Positions 17,037 to 25,955 of a stretch of DNA of 64,000 nucleotides are shown piece by piece. The DNA comes from Kluyvera ascorbata_C (GTDB lineage: Bacteria; Pseudomonadota; Gammaproteobacteria; Enterobacterales; Enterobacteriaceae): positions 124,001 to 188,000 of the forward strand of contig NZ_JBIQOI010000003.1 of NCBI RefSeq assembly GCF_044197065.1, read 5' to 3'. The notes under the pieces were generated by a model. The model saw only the letters and a list, made by a program, of their open reading frames with translations, searched no databases and was not told the origin of the DNA. The translations under genes were made by a program, and so were the position numbers. The stretch's first letter is position 1; every line of letters begins with the position of its first letter.

Positions 17037-18062
17037 TTAATCCCAGCTCAGTACCACTTTGCCCGACTGACCGGAACGCATGGCGTCAAAACCTTTCTGG
17101 AAGTCGTCAATACCGAAACGGTGGGTAATCATTGGTGACAGATCCAGACCAGACTGAATCAGTGCCGCCATCTTGTACCAGGTTTCAAACATTTCACGAC
17201 CGTAGATACCCTTAATAAACAGACCCTTAAAGATAACTTTCGTCCAGTCGATAGACATATCTGACGGCGGGATCCCCAGCATCGCGATACGTCCACCGTG
17301 GTTCATGGTGTCGAGCATAGAACGGAATGCTGGCGGTGCGCCGGACATCTCCAGGCCCACGTCGAACCCTTCGGTCATGCCAAGCTCAGCCATCACATCG
17401 TTCAGATTCTCTTTGGAAACGTTAACCGCACGGGTAACGCCCATTTTGCGCGCCAGATCCAGACGGTATTCGTTCACGTCGGTGATCACCACGTTACGCG
17501 CACCTACATGCTTCGCCACGGCTGCCGCCATCACGCCAATCGGGCCAGCTCCGGAGACCAGCACATCTTCACCCACCAGGTCGAAGGAGAGCGCCGTGTG
17601 CACCGCGTTGCCAAATGGGTCGAAGATAGAGGCCAAATCGTCAGAGATATTGTCCGGGATTTTGAAGGCGTTAAACGCCGGGATCACCAGATATTCTGCG
17701 AAACAGCCCGGGCGGTTTACGCCCACGCCGATGGTGTTGCGGCACAGGTGTGTACGACCCGCGCGGCAGTTACGGCAGTGGCCGCAGGTGATATGGCCTT
17801 CGCCGGAGACGCGGTCGCCGATTTTAAAGCCACGCACTTCCTGACCAATACCGACCACTTCACCCACGTACTCGTGGCCAACAACCATTGGTACCGGAAT
17901 GGTCTTCTGTGACCATTCATCCCAGTTGTAGATATGCACATCGGTACCGCAGATAGCGGTTTTGCGAATTTTAATCAGCAGGTCGTTATGGCCGAGTTCC
18001 GGTTCAGGAACATCGGTCATCCAGATCCCTTCTTCCGCTTTCAGTTTGGATAACGCTTTCAT
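17037..18062 (-). CDS. tdh: L-threonine 3-dehydrogenase
   Basis: 341 residues, the E. coli length. This Zn/NAD medium-chain dehydrogenase oxidises threonine to 2-amino-3-ketobutyrate. Catalytic zinc region: AICGTDVHIYNWDEW and GHEYVGEV. Structural zinc cysteines: CGHCRNCRAGRTHLC. The NAD fold contains VSGAGPIGVMAAAVAKHVGA. It follows kbl by 9 bp, so the labile ketobutyrate can be handed to Kbl. The pair is under Lrp/leucine control in E. coli; no operator was identified here. Confidence 0.98.
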   Translation of the reverse strand: MKALSKLKAEEGIWMTDVPEPELGHNDLLIKIRKTAICGTDVHIYNWDEWSQKTIPVPMVVGHEYVGEVVGIGQEVRGFKIGDRVSGEGHITCGHCRNCRAGRTHLCRNTIGVGVNRPGCFAEYLVIPAFNAFKIPDNISDDLASIFDPFGNAVHTALSFDLVGEDVLVSGAGPIGVMAAAVAKHVGARNVVITDVNEYRLDLARKMGVTRAVNVSKENLNDVMAELGMTEGFDVGLEMSGAPPAFRSMLDTMNHGGRIAMLGIPPSDMSIDWTKVIFKGLFIKGIYGREMFETWYKMAALIQSGLDLSPMITHRFGIDDFQKGFDAMRSGQSGKVVLSWD

Positions 18063-18071
18063 CTCACACCC

Positions 18072-19268
18072 TTAGGCAATGACGCCCAGTTGTTTACCGA
18101 TGCGGGTAAAGGCTTCCACCGCACGTTCAATTTGTTCCGTCGTATGCGCCGCCGACATCTGGGTGCGAATACGCGCCTGACCTTTTGGTACGACCGGGAA
18201 GAAGAAGCCGGTCACGTAGATCCCTTCTTTTTGCAGCTCACGGGCGAAGTTCTGCGCGATAACAGCATCGCCCAGCATCACCGGAATAATGGCATGATCG
18301 GCACCCGCCAGGGTGAAGCCTGCCGCGGTCATTTTTTCGCGGAACAGACGCGCGTTAGCCCACAGGTGGTCACGCAGTTCAGCGCCGGACTCGACCATTT
18401 CGAGCACTTTAATCGACGCGGCGACAATGGCTGGCGCCAGAGAGTTGGAGAACAGGTACGGGCGTGAACGCTGACGCAGCCACTCCACCACCTCTTTGCG
18501 CGCAGCGGTATAGCCACCGGACGCGCCGCCGAGCGCTTTGCCCAGCGTACCGGTAATGATGTCCACACGGCCCATCACATCGCAGTATTCATGGGAGCCA
18601 CGACCATTTTCGCCAACAAAACCGACGGCGTGGGAGTCATCGACCATCACCAGCGCATCATATTTGTCTGCCAGGTCGCACACGCCTTTCAGGTTGGCAA
18701 TCACGCCGTCCATGGAGAACACGCCATCGGTGGCAATCAGCACATGACGCGCACCGGCAGCACGCGCCTCTTTCAGACGCTCTTCCAACTCAACCATATC
18801 GTTGTTGGCATAACGGAAGCGCTTCGCTTTGCACAGACGCACGCCGTCGATGATTGAGGCATGGTTCAGGGCATCGGAGATAATGGCGTCTTCTGCGCCC
18901 AGCAGCGTCTCAAACAGGCCGCCGTTGGCGTCGAAGCAGGAGGAGTACAGAATCGCATCTTCCATGCCGAGGAAGCTCGCCAGTTTCTGCTCCAGCACCT
19001 TGTGGCTGTCCTGAGTGCCGCAGATGAAACGAACGGAAGCCATACCGAAACCGTGGCTGTCCATACCTGCTTTCGCAGCGTTAATCAGTTCAGGATGGTT
19101 CGCCAGGCCAAGGTAGTTGTTGGCACAGAAGTTGATGACGTGGCTGCCGTCACCCACGGTGATGTCCGCTTGCTGAGCGGAGGTGATAATACGTTCTTCT
19201 TTAAACAACCCTTCCGCACGAGCGGTGTCCAGGTCGTTCGTTAACTGTTTGTAGAAATCACCACGCAT
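18072..19268 (-). CDS. kbl: 2-amino-3-ketobutyrate CoA ligase (glycine C-acetyltransferase)
   Basis: 398 residues, the E. coli length. This PLP enzyme cleaves 2-amino-3-ketobutyrate with CoA to glycine and acetyl-CoA, completing threonine breakdown started by Tdh. It belongs to the alpha-oxoamine synthase family: NFCANNYLGLANHPEL, DSHAVGFVGENGRGS, and the PLP lysine in ITGTLGKALGGASGG. It is the first gene of the kbl-tdh operon. The htrL gene found next to kbl in K-12 is absent, and hldD follows directly on the other strand. Confidence 0.98.
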   Translation of the reverse strand: MRGDFYKQLTNDLDTARAEGLFKEERIITSAQQADITVGDGSHVINFCANNYLGLANHPELINAAKAGMDSHGFGMASVRFICGTQDSHKVLEQKLASFLGMEDAILYSSCFDANGGLFETLLGAEDAIISDALNHASIIDGVRLCKAKRFRYANNDMVELEERLKEARAAGARHVLIATDGVFSMDGVIANLKGVCDLADKYDALVMVDDSHAVGFVGENGRGSHEYCDVMGRVDIITGTLGKALGGASGGYTAARKEVVEWLRQRSRPYLFSNSLAPAIVAASIKVLEMVESGAELRDHLWANARLFREKMTAAGFTLAGADHAIIPVMLGDAVIAQNFARELQKEGIYVTGFFFPVVPKGQARIRTQMSAAHTTEQIERAVEAFTRIGKQLGVIA

Positions 19269-19485
19269 TGCAACTCTCCAGATCCGGTAAAATTTGGCAC
19301 ATATTACCCAAAGCTATACGCAGATACGAGATGATGCATTTCTGAATGAATTATTTGCAGCATAAATCACGTGGCCTGATGTTCACGATACGGCGAAAGG
19401 CTGAAGGCTTAGCAATGTGATGATATGATAAAGGGTATTCGTGCCCGGGATTGTCCAGGGCCTATTCATTTCAAAGGTTACAGTT

Positions 19486-20418
19486 ATGATTATCGTTACC
19501 GGCGGCGCTGGCTTTATTGGCAGCAACATCGTGAAAGCGCTCAATGACAAAGGCATCACCGACATTCTGGTGGTGGATAACCTGAAAGATGGTACCAAGT
19601 TTGTGAACCTGGTCGATCTGGACATCACTGACTACATGGATAAAGAAGACTTTCTGATCCAGGTGATGGCCGGTGAAGAGTTTGGCGAAATTGAAGCGGT
19701 CTTCCACGAAGGTGCCTGCTCTTCCACCACCGAGTGGGACGGTAAGTACGTGATGGATAACAACTATCAGTACTCCAAAGAGCTGCTGCACTACTGCCTG
19801 GAGCGTGAAATTCCGTTCCTGTACGCCTCTTCCGCAGCCACCTACGGCGGCCGCACCAGCGACTTCATCGAGTCCCGCGAATTCGAAAAACCGCTGAACG
19901 TTTACGGCTACTCCAAATTCCTGTTCGACGAATACGTGCGTCGCATCATGCCGGAAGTGGATTCCCCAATCGTCGGTTTCCGTTACTTCAACGTCTATGG
20001 TCCACGTGAAGGCCACAAAGGCAGCATGGCGAGCGTTGCGTTCCACCTGAATACCCAGTTGAACAATGGCGAAAGCCCGAAACTGTTCGAAGGCAGCGAT
20101 GGCTTCAAGCGTGACTTCGTCTACGTTGGCGACGTTGCCGCGGTGAACCTGTGGTTCTGGGAAAACGGTAAATCCGGCATCTTTAACCTGGGTACCGGTC
20201 GCGCAGAATCCTTCCAGGCCGTTGCAGATGCCACCCTGGCGTACCACAAGAAAGGCAGCATCGAATACATTCCGTTCCCGGACAAACTGAAAGGCCGTTA
20301 TCAGGCGTTTACTCAGGCCGATCTGACTAACCTGCGCGCTGCAGGCTACGATAAGCCGTTCAAGACCGTCGCCGAAGGCGTAACGGAATATATGGCCTGG
20401 CTGAACCGCGACGCGTAA
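19486..20418 (+). CDS. hldD: ADP-L-glycero-D-manno-heptose 6-epimerase
   Basis: 310 residues, the E. coli length. It makes the ADP-L,D-heptose used for the LPS inner core. Short-chain dehydrogenase/epimerase fold: TGGAGFIGSNIVKAL, EGACSSTTEWDG, catalytic YGYSK and RYFNVYGPREGHKG. The ATG at 19486 is chosen because the protein then begins MIIVTGGAGFIGS. It is the first gene of hldD-waaF-waaC; the gaps are 9 and 3 bp. Confidence 0.98.
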   Translation: MIIVTGGAGFIGSNIVKALNDKGITDILVVDNLKDGTKFVNLVDLDITDYMDKEDFLIQVMAGEEFGEIEAVFHEGACSSTTEWDGKYVMDNNYQYSKELLHYCLEREIPFLYASSAATYGGRTSDFIESREFEKPLNVYGYSKFLFDEYVRRIMPEVDSPIVGFRYFNVYGPREGHKGSMASVAFHLNTQLNNGESPKLFEGSDGFKRDFVYVGDVAAVNLWFWENGKSGIFNLGTGRAESFQAVADATLAYHKKGSIEYIPFPDKLKGRYQAFTQADLTNLRAAGYDKPFKTVAEGVTEYMAWLNRDA

Positions 20419-20427
20419 GAAGTTAGC

Positions 20428-21474
20428 ATGAAAATACTGGTGATCGGCCCGTCATGGGTGGGCGACATGATGATGTCGCAAAGTCTCTATCGCACGCTCA
20501 AGGCGCGCTATCCCCAGGCGATAATCGACGTGATGGCACCCGCGTGGTGCCGTCCGCTGTTATCGCGGATGCCGGAAGTCAATGAAGCGATCGCTATGCC
20601 GCTTGGGCATGGCGCGCTGGAAATTGGCGAACGGCGCAAGCTCGGTCATAGCCTGCGTGAAAAGCGCTACGACCGCGCGTACGTCCTGCCTAACTCGTTT
20701 AAATCGGCCCTTGTGCCGTTCTTTGCGGGTATTCCGCTGCGAACCGGCTGGCGTGGAGAAATGCGCTACGGCCTGCTGAATGATGCGCGTGTGCTGGATA
20801 AAGACGCCTGGCCGCTGATGGTCGAGCGTTACGTCGCGCTGGCTTATGACAAAGGCGTGATGCGCTGCGCCAAAGATCTGCCGCAGCCTCTGCTATGGCC
20901 GCAGTTGCAGGTTAACGAAGGGGAGAAATCCCTGGCCTGTAACGCATTCTCGCTTTCCAGTGAACGTCCGATGATCGGCTTTTGTCCCGGCGCTGAATTT
21001 GGCCCGGCGAAACGTTGGCCGCATTATCACTACGCCGCGCTGGCAAAACAGCTCATTGATGAGGGTAACCAGATTGTCCTCTTCGGCTCGGCAAAAGATA
21101 ACGACGCCGGTAATGAGATCATCGCTTCACTGAGCGACGAGCAAAAAGGCTGGTGCCGCAATCTGGCTGGGGAAACTCAGCTGGAACAAGCCGTCATTCT
21201 GATTGCCGCTTGCAAGGCTGTCGTCACCAATGACTCCGGCCTGATGCACGTTGCCGCCGCGCTGAACCGCCCGCTGGTCGCACTGTATGGCCCGAGCAGC
21301 CCTGATTTTACGCCACCGCTGTCCAACAAGGCGCGCGTGATTCGTCTTATCACCGGCTATCACAAGGTGCGTAAAGGCGACTCCGCCCAAGGCTATCACC
21401 AGAGTCTGATAGATATTACCCCAGCCCGCGTGCTGGAAGAGCTCAATGCTCTGATGTCGAGCGAGGAAGCCTGA
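20428..21474 (+). CDS. waaF: ADP-heptose:LPS heptosyltransferase II
   Basis: 348 residues, the E. coli length. A GT9 (GT-B) enzyme that adds heptose II to heptose I of the inner core. N terminus MKILVIGPSWVGDMMMSQSLYRTL; nucleotide-sugar site FCPGAEFGPAKRWP and TNDSGLMHVAAALNRPLVALYGPSSP. It works on the cytoplasmic face of the inner membrane between WaaC and WaaQ. Confidence 0.97.
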   Translation: MKILVIGPSWVGDMMMSQSLYRTLKARYPQAIIDVMAPAWCRPLLSRMPEVNEAIAMPLGHGALEIGERRKLGHSLREKRYDRAYVLPNSFKSALVPFFAGIPLRTGWRGEMRYGLLNDARVLDKDAWPLMVERYVALAYDKGVMRCAKDLPQPLLWPQLQVNEGEKSLACNAFSLSSERPMIGFCPGAEFGPAKRWPHYHYAALAKQLIDEGNQIVLFGSAKDNDAGNEIIASLSDEQKGWCRNLAGETQLEQAVILIAACKAVVTNDSGLMHVAAALNRPLVALYGPSSPDFTPPLSNKARVIRLITGYHKVRKGDSAQGYHQSLIDITPARVLEELNALMSSEEA

Positions 21475-21477
21475 CGC

Positions 21478-22440
21478 ATGCGGGTTCTGATCGTCAAAAC
21501 ATCCTCAATGGGTGACGTGCTGCACACGCTGCCCGCGTTAACCGATGCTATGCGCGCCATTCCCGGCATCCGCTTTGATTGGGTTGTCGAAGAGGGCTTC
21601 GCGCAGATTCCCTCCTGGCATGAAGCCGTCGATCGCGTCATACCGGTGGCGATTCGCCGCTGGCGTAAAGCGTGGTTCTCTGCGCCGATAAAAGCCGAGC
21701 GTAAAGCCTTTAAAGAAGCGGTTCAGGCCGTAGCCTACGATGTCGTCATTGATGCTCAAGGGCTGGTGAAAAGCGCCGCGCTGGTCACTCGCCTCGCCCA
21801 TGGCGTCAAAAATGGCATGGACTGGAGTACCGCGCGTGAGCCGCTGGCCAGCCTGTTCTATAACCGTAAACACCATATTGCTAAAGCGCAGCATGCCGTG
21901 GAACGGACACGCGAACTGTTTGCCAAAAGCCTGGGGTATACCAAACCGGAAGCTCAAGGTGATTACGCTATTGCACAGCATTTCCTGGGCGACATCGTGC
22001 CAGACTCTGCGCCTTACTGCGTGTTCCTGCATGCGACGACCCGTGACGACAAGCACTGGCCGGAAAGCCACTGGCGCGAGCTGATTGGCCTTCTCGCCGG
22101 GAGCGGCCTACGGATTAAGCTGCCGTGGGGCGCGCCCCATGAAGAGGCTCGCGCAAAACGGTTAGCCGAAGGGTTTGACTATGTAGAGGTGCTGCCGCGC
22201 CTTAGCCTTGAGGCGGTGGCGCACGAGCTGGCGGGGGCTAAATTCGTGGTGTCCGTCGATACCGGGCTCAGCCACCTTACGGCTGCGCTGGATCGTCCTA
22301 ATGTCACGCTTTATGGGCCGACGGATCCGGGGTTGATTGGGGGGTATGGGAAGAATCAGGTGGCGTGTTGTTCAGCGTCCGGAGATCTGAACGATCTCAC
22401 CTCAGCCAGCGTATTTGAAACGGTAGACCGTGATAAATAA
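21478..22440 (+). CDS. waaC: ADP-heptose:LPS heptosyltransferase I
   Basis: 320 residues (E. coli ~319). A GT9 enzyme that transfers the first heptose onto Kdo2-lipid A. N-terminal LIVKTSSMGDVLHTLPALTDA, VIDAQGLVKSAALV, and VSVDTGLSHLTAALDRPNVTLYGPTDP for ADP-heptose binding. It is the last gene of the hldD operon and ends at a bidirectional terminator facing waaL. Confidence 0.97.
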   Translation: MRVLIVKTSSMGDVLHTLPALTDAMRAIPGIRFDWVVEEGFAQIPSWHEAVDRVIPVAIRRWRKAWFSAPIKAERKAFKEAVQAVAYDVVIDAQGLVKSAALVTRLAHGVKNGMDWSTAREPLASLFYNRKHHIAKAQHAVERTRELFAKSLGYTKPEAQGDYAIAQHFLGDIVPDSAPYCVFLHATTRDDKHWPESHWRELIGLLAGSGLRIKLPWGAPHEEARAKRLAEGFDYVEVLPRLSLEAVAHELAGAKFVVSVDTGLSHLTAALDRPNVTLYGPTDPGLIGGYGKNQVACCSASGDLNDLTSASVFETVDRDK

Positions 22441-22452
22441 TACTGCGCCATT

Positions 22453-22496
22453 AAAAAAGCCCGCGTGAATATTAATAATCCACGCGGGCTTTTTAT
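22453..22496. terminator. Bidirectional terminator between waaC and waaL
   Basis: AAAAAGCCCGCGTG and CACGCGGGCTTTTTATTTT form a long stem with A-tract on one side and T-tract on the other, so it can end both the hldD-waaF-waaC and the converging waaQ...waaL transcripts. Confidence 0.92.
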
Positions 22497-22515
22497 TTTC
22501 AGGCTGTCCTGGTGA

Positions 22516-23769
22516 TTACTTTATCATTCGGTTTTTTGAATACACGCACATCAGAAGCAGCACAACCATCAGCGCAGTTGGGCCTATTTTCGAGAAGAGT
22601 ATTACATCACTGAGACTCAATACCGCTGGGGCGGCCAGGAGAATAAGTAAATAATAATCCTTCAGGACGGCAACAGCGTAGTACGCGAAAGCGAGGTAGA
22701 AGAAGATAATCAGCAAAACACCAGGTACGCCGCGCGTGGATAGCGTTTCAATAATATCATTGTGTAGGTGCGCGTTCAGGTAGATAAGTGCACCATCAAG
22801 CCGTGGTTCTTCTTTTGCTAAAGCATGAATTTTCTCCGAACGAGTTTCCAGTGATTGCCCCCAGAAAGCATACGTACGCAATCCAGACTCATACATAGCC
22901 AATCGAGCCCCAACAGATGAGTCGCTATCGTTCTGAGAATAGTTGGACATATCCTGGTGAAGATTATTCGTTCTGGTCTCAATAACATTTTTAAAAGCAA
23001 GTGAAGTACCAATAAACACAATTACTGAAAATGCTATTAACTTATAGTCTATTTTTTTTGTTAACACACAGTGCAGAATAATGATGAACACGTAAAGAAC
23101 TGGCAATACGAGGATTGCACCGCGGGTTCCGGTCATCAAAACAGTGCTCAATCCAATAAATAAGTTTAGCACAAAAAGTAAATTCCGATACTTACCATCT
23201 ATCTTGAGGATAAGAATAGCGGTAAATATTGTCGAGAACATAAATATATAGCTAGCGGTAGTTGCAAATTTAGTTGCAAACTCGACCCGTTCCATATGGA
23301 GGAAAAAATACTGCCATGCTCCGAAACCAAAAAATAATAACTGCGAAAATAAAGCAGTGTTAATGAACCAAATTTTACTGACTTTCCTCTCTTCATCCTG
23401 ATGATCGGTTAATAAAGCCAAAAATACAAAAGAAGAGAATAGCGCTACTTTACCAAACTCCATCGGCCCACGATAGGCGTTGGTAAACTCCGTTGAGTGT
23501 CCTTTAAATATTGTTGCCCATACCAGGTTAAGAAGTCCCAGTGCGATAAGTGATATGAAAATAATGAGCGCCGGGCTTTTTTTAAAATAACTCCGTGGGT
23601 TGGTGATAACACATAGACACGAAATAATTCCGGCCACAGGTAGCAATTTGTTAGAAATATGCTCCGCAAACGGCAGTGCTGCTAGTGCAACAAGGAAAAT
23701 AAAAAGAACCAACTGCTTAGCGTAAGCGGGTAGCTGCCGCTTGAGAGTACACGAACTATTTGCGTTCAA
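22516..23769 (-). CDS. waaL: O-antigen ligase WaaL (Wzy/WaaL family)
   Basis: 417 residues, almost entirely hydrophobic, with about ten to twelve membrane spans. It would transfer undecaprenyl-linked O-antigen to the completed core at the periplasmic face. Family signatures: an Arg loop (VLMTGTRGAILVLP) and a periplasmic His loop (LNAHLHNDIIETLSTRGVPG). Identity is by topology, size and place at the end of the waa operon; sequence is highly variable in this family. The TTG start (23769) follows AGGTGATTGA; it is the only in-frame start near the N terminus that keeps the first span. The gene is AT-rich. Confidence 0.85.
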   Translation of the reverse strand: MNANSSCTLKRQLPAYAKQLVLFIFLVALAALPFAEHISNKLLPVAGIISCLCVITNPRSYFKKSPALIIFISLIALGLLNLVWATIFKGHSTEFTNAYRGPMEFGKVALFSSFVFLALLTDHQDEERKVSKIWFINTALFSQLLFFGFGAWQYFFLHMERVEFATKFATTASYIFMFSTIFTAILILKIDGKYRNLLFVLNLFIGLSTVLMTGTRGAILVLPVLYVFIIILHCVLTKKIDYKLIAFSVIVFIGTSLAFKNVIETRTNNLHQDMSNYSQNDSDSSVGARLAMYESGLRTYAFWGQSLETRSEKIHALAKEEPRLDGALIYLNAHLHNDIIETLSTRGVPGVLLIIFFYLAFAYYAVAVLKDYYLLILLAAPAVLSLSDVILFSKIGPTALMVVLLLMCVYSKNRMIK

Positions 23770-23882
23770 TCAATCACCTATACAAAAATAGAAATTAGGA
23801 TGCTAATGGAACATGTTCAAAAATGAACATACATAAAAGATACCCAATGGAGTCGCAGACAGATAATGCAATGCAGAATCAC

Positions 23883-24863
23883 TCAACCTGATTTTATCAT
23901 TCGAATGACTCGCCAAATTATTTTATTATCCATCTTAATATACATTGCTCTTCGTTTTGTTTTCTTATCCAGAGATAAAAAATTGCCGCGCTCAGAAAAA
24001 AAATCACTATTGTTTTTTATTTCAGAAGACAATAATGAAAAATCACCCAGTTGTAATAGCTTCCACATGTATCTTATTTTATGATAGTTTGCATTGGTGT
24101 ATAGAAAATCAAGTACACGAGTGCGATCTTCAAGGTTATATTTTTCAGCAATCGTATCTCTTATGACCTCATGGGCATATGCTTCATGTTGATAATGCTG
24201 ACTGTCCCTTCTGATATTCATCACTGAGCCAGGTCGGCAAACATAATAATACATATATTCTGCTACCGAACTCACCGAACAAAGAGATAGAAGTTGATAG
24301 ATATACAAAATATCTTCACCAATCTTTAACTGTTCATTAAAGGAGAGAGAATTCTCTTCAATGATCTTTTTACGGATAAATAGAGATCCCAAATGAAAAT
24401 TCACTTTACCCGTAAGAAAACTATAGAGAATATGCCCTTCTGAAAACTCAGTATCAACCTTCACTTTTCCTTTTTCAGTATCATCATATACCCTATACAT
24501 GCCACAATAGACAGCATCAACGCCGGTTTTCTGCTGCTGTGTATACATTTGAAGAATGAAATCTGGGGCAATGCGATCATCATCATCAAGGAAAGAGATA
24601 AACTCACCTTTGGCAGCGCGAATCCCTGCATTGCGTGCTGAAGAAACACCACCATTCTCTTTATCAACAAGCACTAACCGAGGGTTTTTCTTCGCCTCTG
24701 CCGTCAGGATATCTCGTGTATTGTCCTTTGAACCATCATTAACAACGACAACCTCATAGTTATCAAAATTCTGCGACCCTAGTTCTTGAAGCGTTTTTAA
24801 TATAAACGCTGCAGAATTATAAGTCGGCATAATAATCGAAACCAGGGGGGGATTGCTGTTCAT
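23883..24863 (-). CDS. Family 2 glycosyltransferase, LPS outer core
   Basis: 326 residues. GT-A fold: SIIMPTYNSAAFILKTLQEL, VVVNDGSKDNTRD, ENGGVSSARNAGIRAAKGE and the metal site SFLDDDDRIAPDF. A basic, aromatic C-terminal region (MWKLLQLGDFS... RRAMYIKMDNKIIWRVIRM) suggests membrane association. ATG at 24863 is preferred to a TTG six bases upstream. By position just before waaL it resembles WaaV-type transferases of some E. coli core types, adding a terminal or branch hexose, but the sugar and linkage cannot be read from sequence. It is AT-rich compared with the flanks. Confidence 0.82.
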   Translation of the reverse strand: MNSNPPLVSIIMPTYNSAAFILKTLQELGSQNFDNYEVVVVNDGSKDNTRDILTAEAKKNPRLVLVDKENGGVSSARNAGIRAAKGEFISFLDDDDRIAPDFILQMYTQQQKTGVDAVYCGMYRVYDDTEKGKVKVDTEFSEGHILYSFLTGKVNFHLGSLFIRKKIIEENSLSFNEQLKIGEDILYIYQLLSLCSVSSVAEYMYYYVCRPGSVMNIRRDSQHYQHEAYAHEVIRDTIAEKYNLEDRTRVLDFLYTNANYHKIRYMWKLLQLGDFSLLSSEIKNNSDFFSERGNFLSLDKKTKRRAMYIKMDNKIIWRVIRMIKSG

Positions 24864-24920
24864 CAACAAAGCCTTTTTATGAAAGGTTGCAGTAAATAAA
24901 AATGACTAATTACTATATGT

Positions 24921-25937
24921 TCACTTTGTGATTTTCAGATAGCCATAATATAAATAGCTTTTGATACCACTCAAGATGTTACCTTGCTTGAAACAATGCT
25001 TCGCACTATATCTCGCATAGTTTGAGTTGCTTGCCTTCATCAAGGCGCGGTTTTTCCAGGGGGAATTTTGTTTCGCTAGCTGGAACGGCGCGGCGCTGGG
25101 ATAGTTCGCCCACTCATGCCACGGTTTTGTTGGTCCAATAAAATGAATCAATACTGTTTCATCGGTTATTGGGTTAACAACTTCGGATTTGAGTTCATAG
25201 TTAAGGCTGAATTGCGTGTTAAATTTATAATCAATAAATTTAACCTTTCCAGCAAGTGTAATGTTGAGCAAATCCTGATCGAGATAGGAGAGTTTACTGG
25301 CGATTTTTTTGTCACTCAGCATCGTCAGCGCCTTGACTGACACATATTCCTGCGCCCAAGCAGAAACATTGATGAGTAAAAAACCGGCATTAAAATATCC
25401 ATTTTCGAGTTCAGGGCAATCTAATCCCTGAGCGCGTGAGTGCCACCATGCCTTATCTCGTTCCGGCACGACTGCAGCGACCTTATCTTCAAGCGGCAGA
25501 GCGAAGAGTTCGCCCACGCCACCCTGGCACATGATATCGGCATCCATAAACAAAATGCGCTCCTGCTGACCGATAAAGTAGTCACCAATAATGAAACGGA
25601 AGTAGGTTGCTACCGACCAGTTTTTCGTTGTTGGGAATGAGGCCAGTTTTTGACAATTAACTACGTGGATATAGATGCAGGTATTATAATCAGTGGCGAG
25701 CTGGGCAAAATTTGCGCGTTCATCTTCGGCCAGAATATCAATAAAGACATGAAAAACAAATTTCAGATCGCGATTATTTAACAGAATTGATGCGATTGAT
25801 ACGCCGCACCCAAACAGAAAATTTTTATCTATCCCGTAGGCAATATGCAACGGGTTAGCATCAGCAGATAGAGACTCTGCGCCATAGCACAATGTCTGAT
25901 TAATATACTCTTCTGCGTTAAGATGCTGATAATTCAT
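24921..25937 (-). CDS. Family 8 glycosyltransferase, LPS outer core (WaaO/WaaI-like)
   Basis: 338 residues. The GT8 retaining-transferase domain (residues ~28-270) contains IAYGIDKNFLFGCGVSIASI, the DXD metal motif ERILFMDADIMCQG, FNAGFLLINVSAW and YLDQDLLN. The C-terminal ~50 residues match the small GT8 C-terminal domain of LPS enzymes (YARYSAKHCFKQGNILSGIKSYLYYGY). It would add an alpha-linked hexose to glucose I placed by WaaG. ATG at 25937 with upstream GGAGAGGG is chosen over an upstream TTG. WaaO (glucosyl) and WaaI (galactosyl) cannot be told apart here. Confidence 0.85.
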   Translation of the reverse strand: MNYQHLNAEEYINQTLCYGAESLSADANPLHIAYGIDKNFLFGCGVSIASILLNNRDLKFVFHVFIDILAEDERANFAQLATDYNTCIYIHVVNCQKLASFPTTKNWSVATYFRFIIGDYFIGQQERILFMDADIMCQGGVGELFALPLEDKVAAVVPERDKAWWHSRAQGLDCPELENGYFNAGFLLINVSAWAQEYVSVKALTMLSDKKIASKLSYLDQDLLNITLAGKVKFIDYKFNTQFSLNYELKSEVVNPITDETVLIHFIGPTKPWHEWANYPSAAPFQLAKQNSPWKNRALMKASNSNYARYSAKHCFKQGNILSGIKSYLYYGYLKITK

Positions 25938-25955
25938 ATGACCCTCTCCCAACAA

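Noticed and set aside
19471..20247. A 258-codon minus-strand open frame inside hldD
   Set aside because: Shadow of hldD; no start signal and no similarity.
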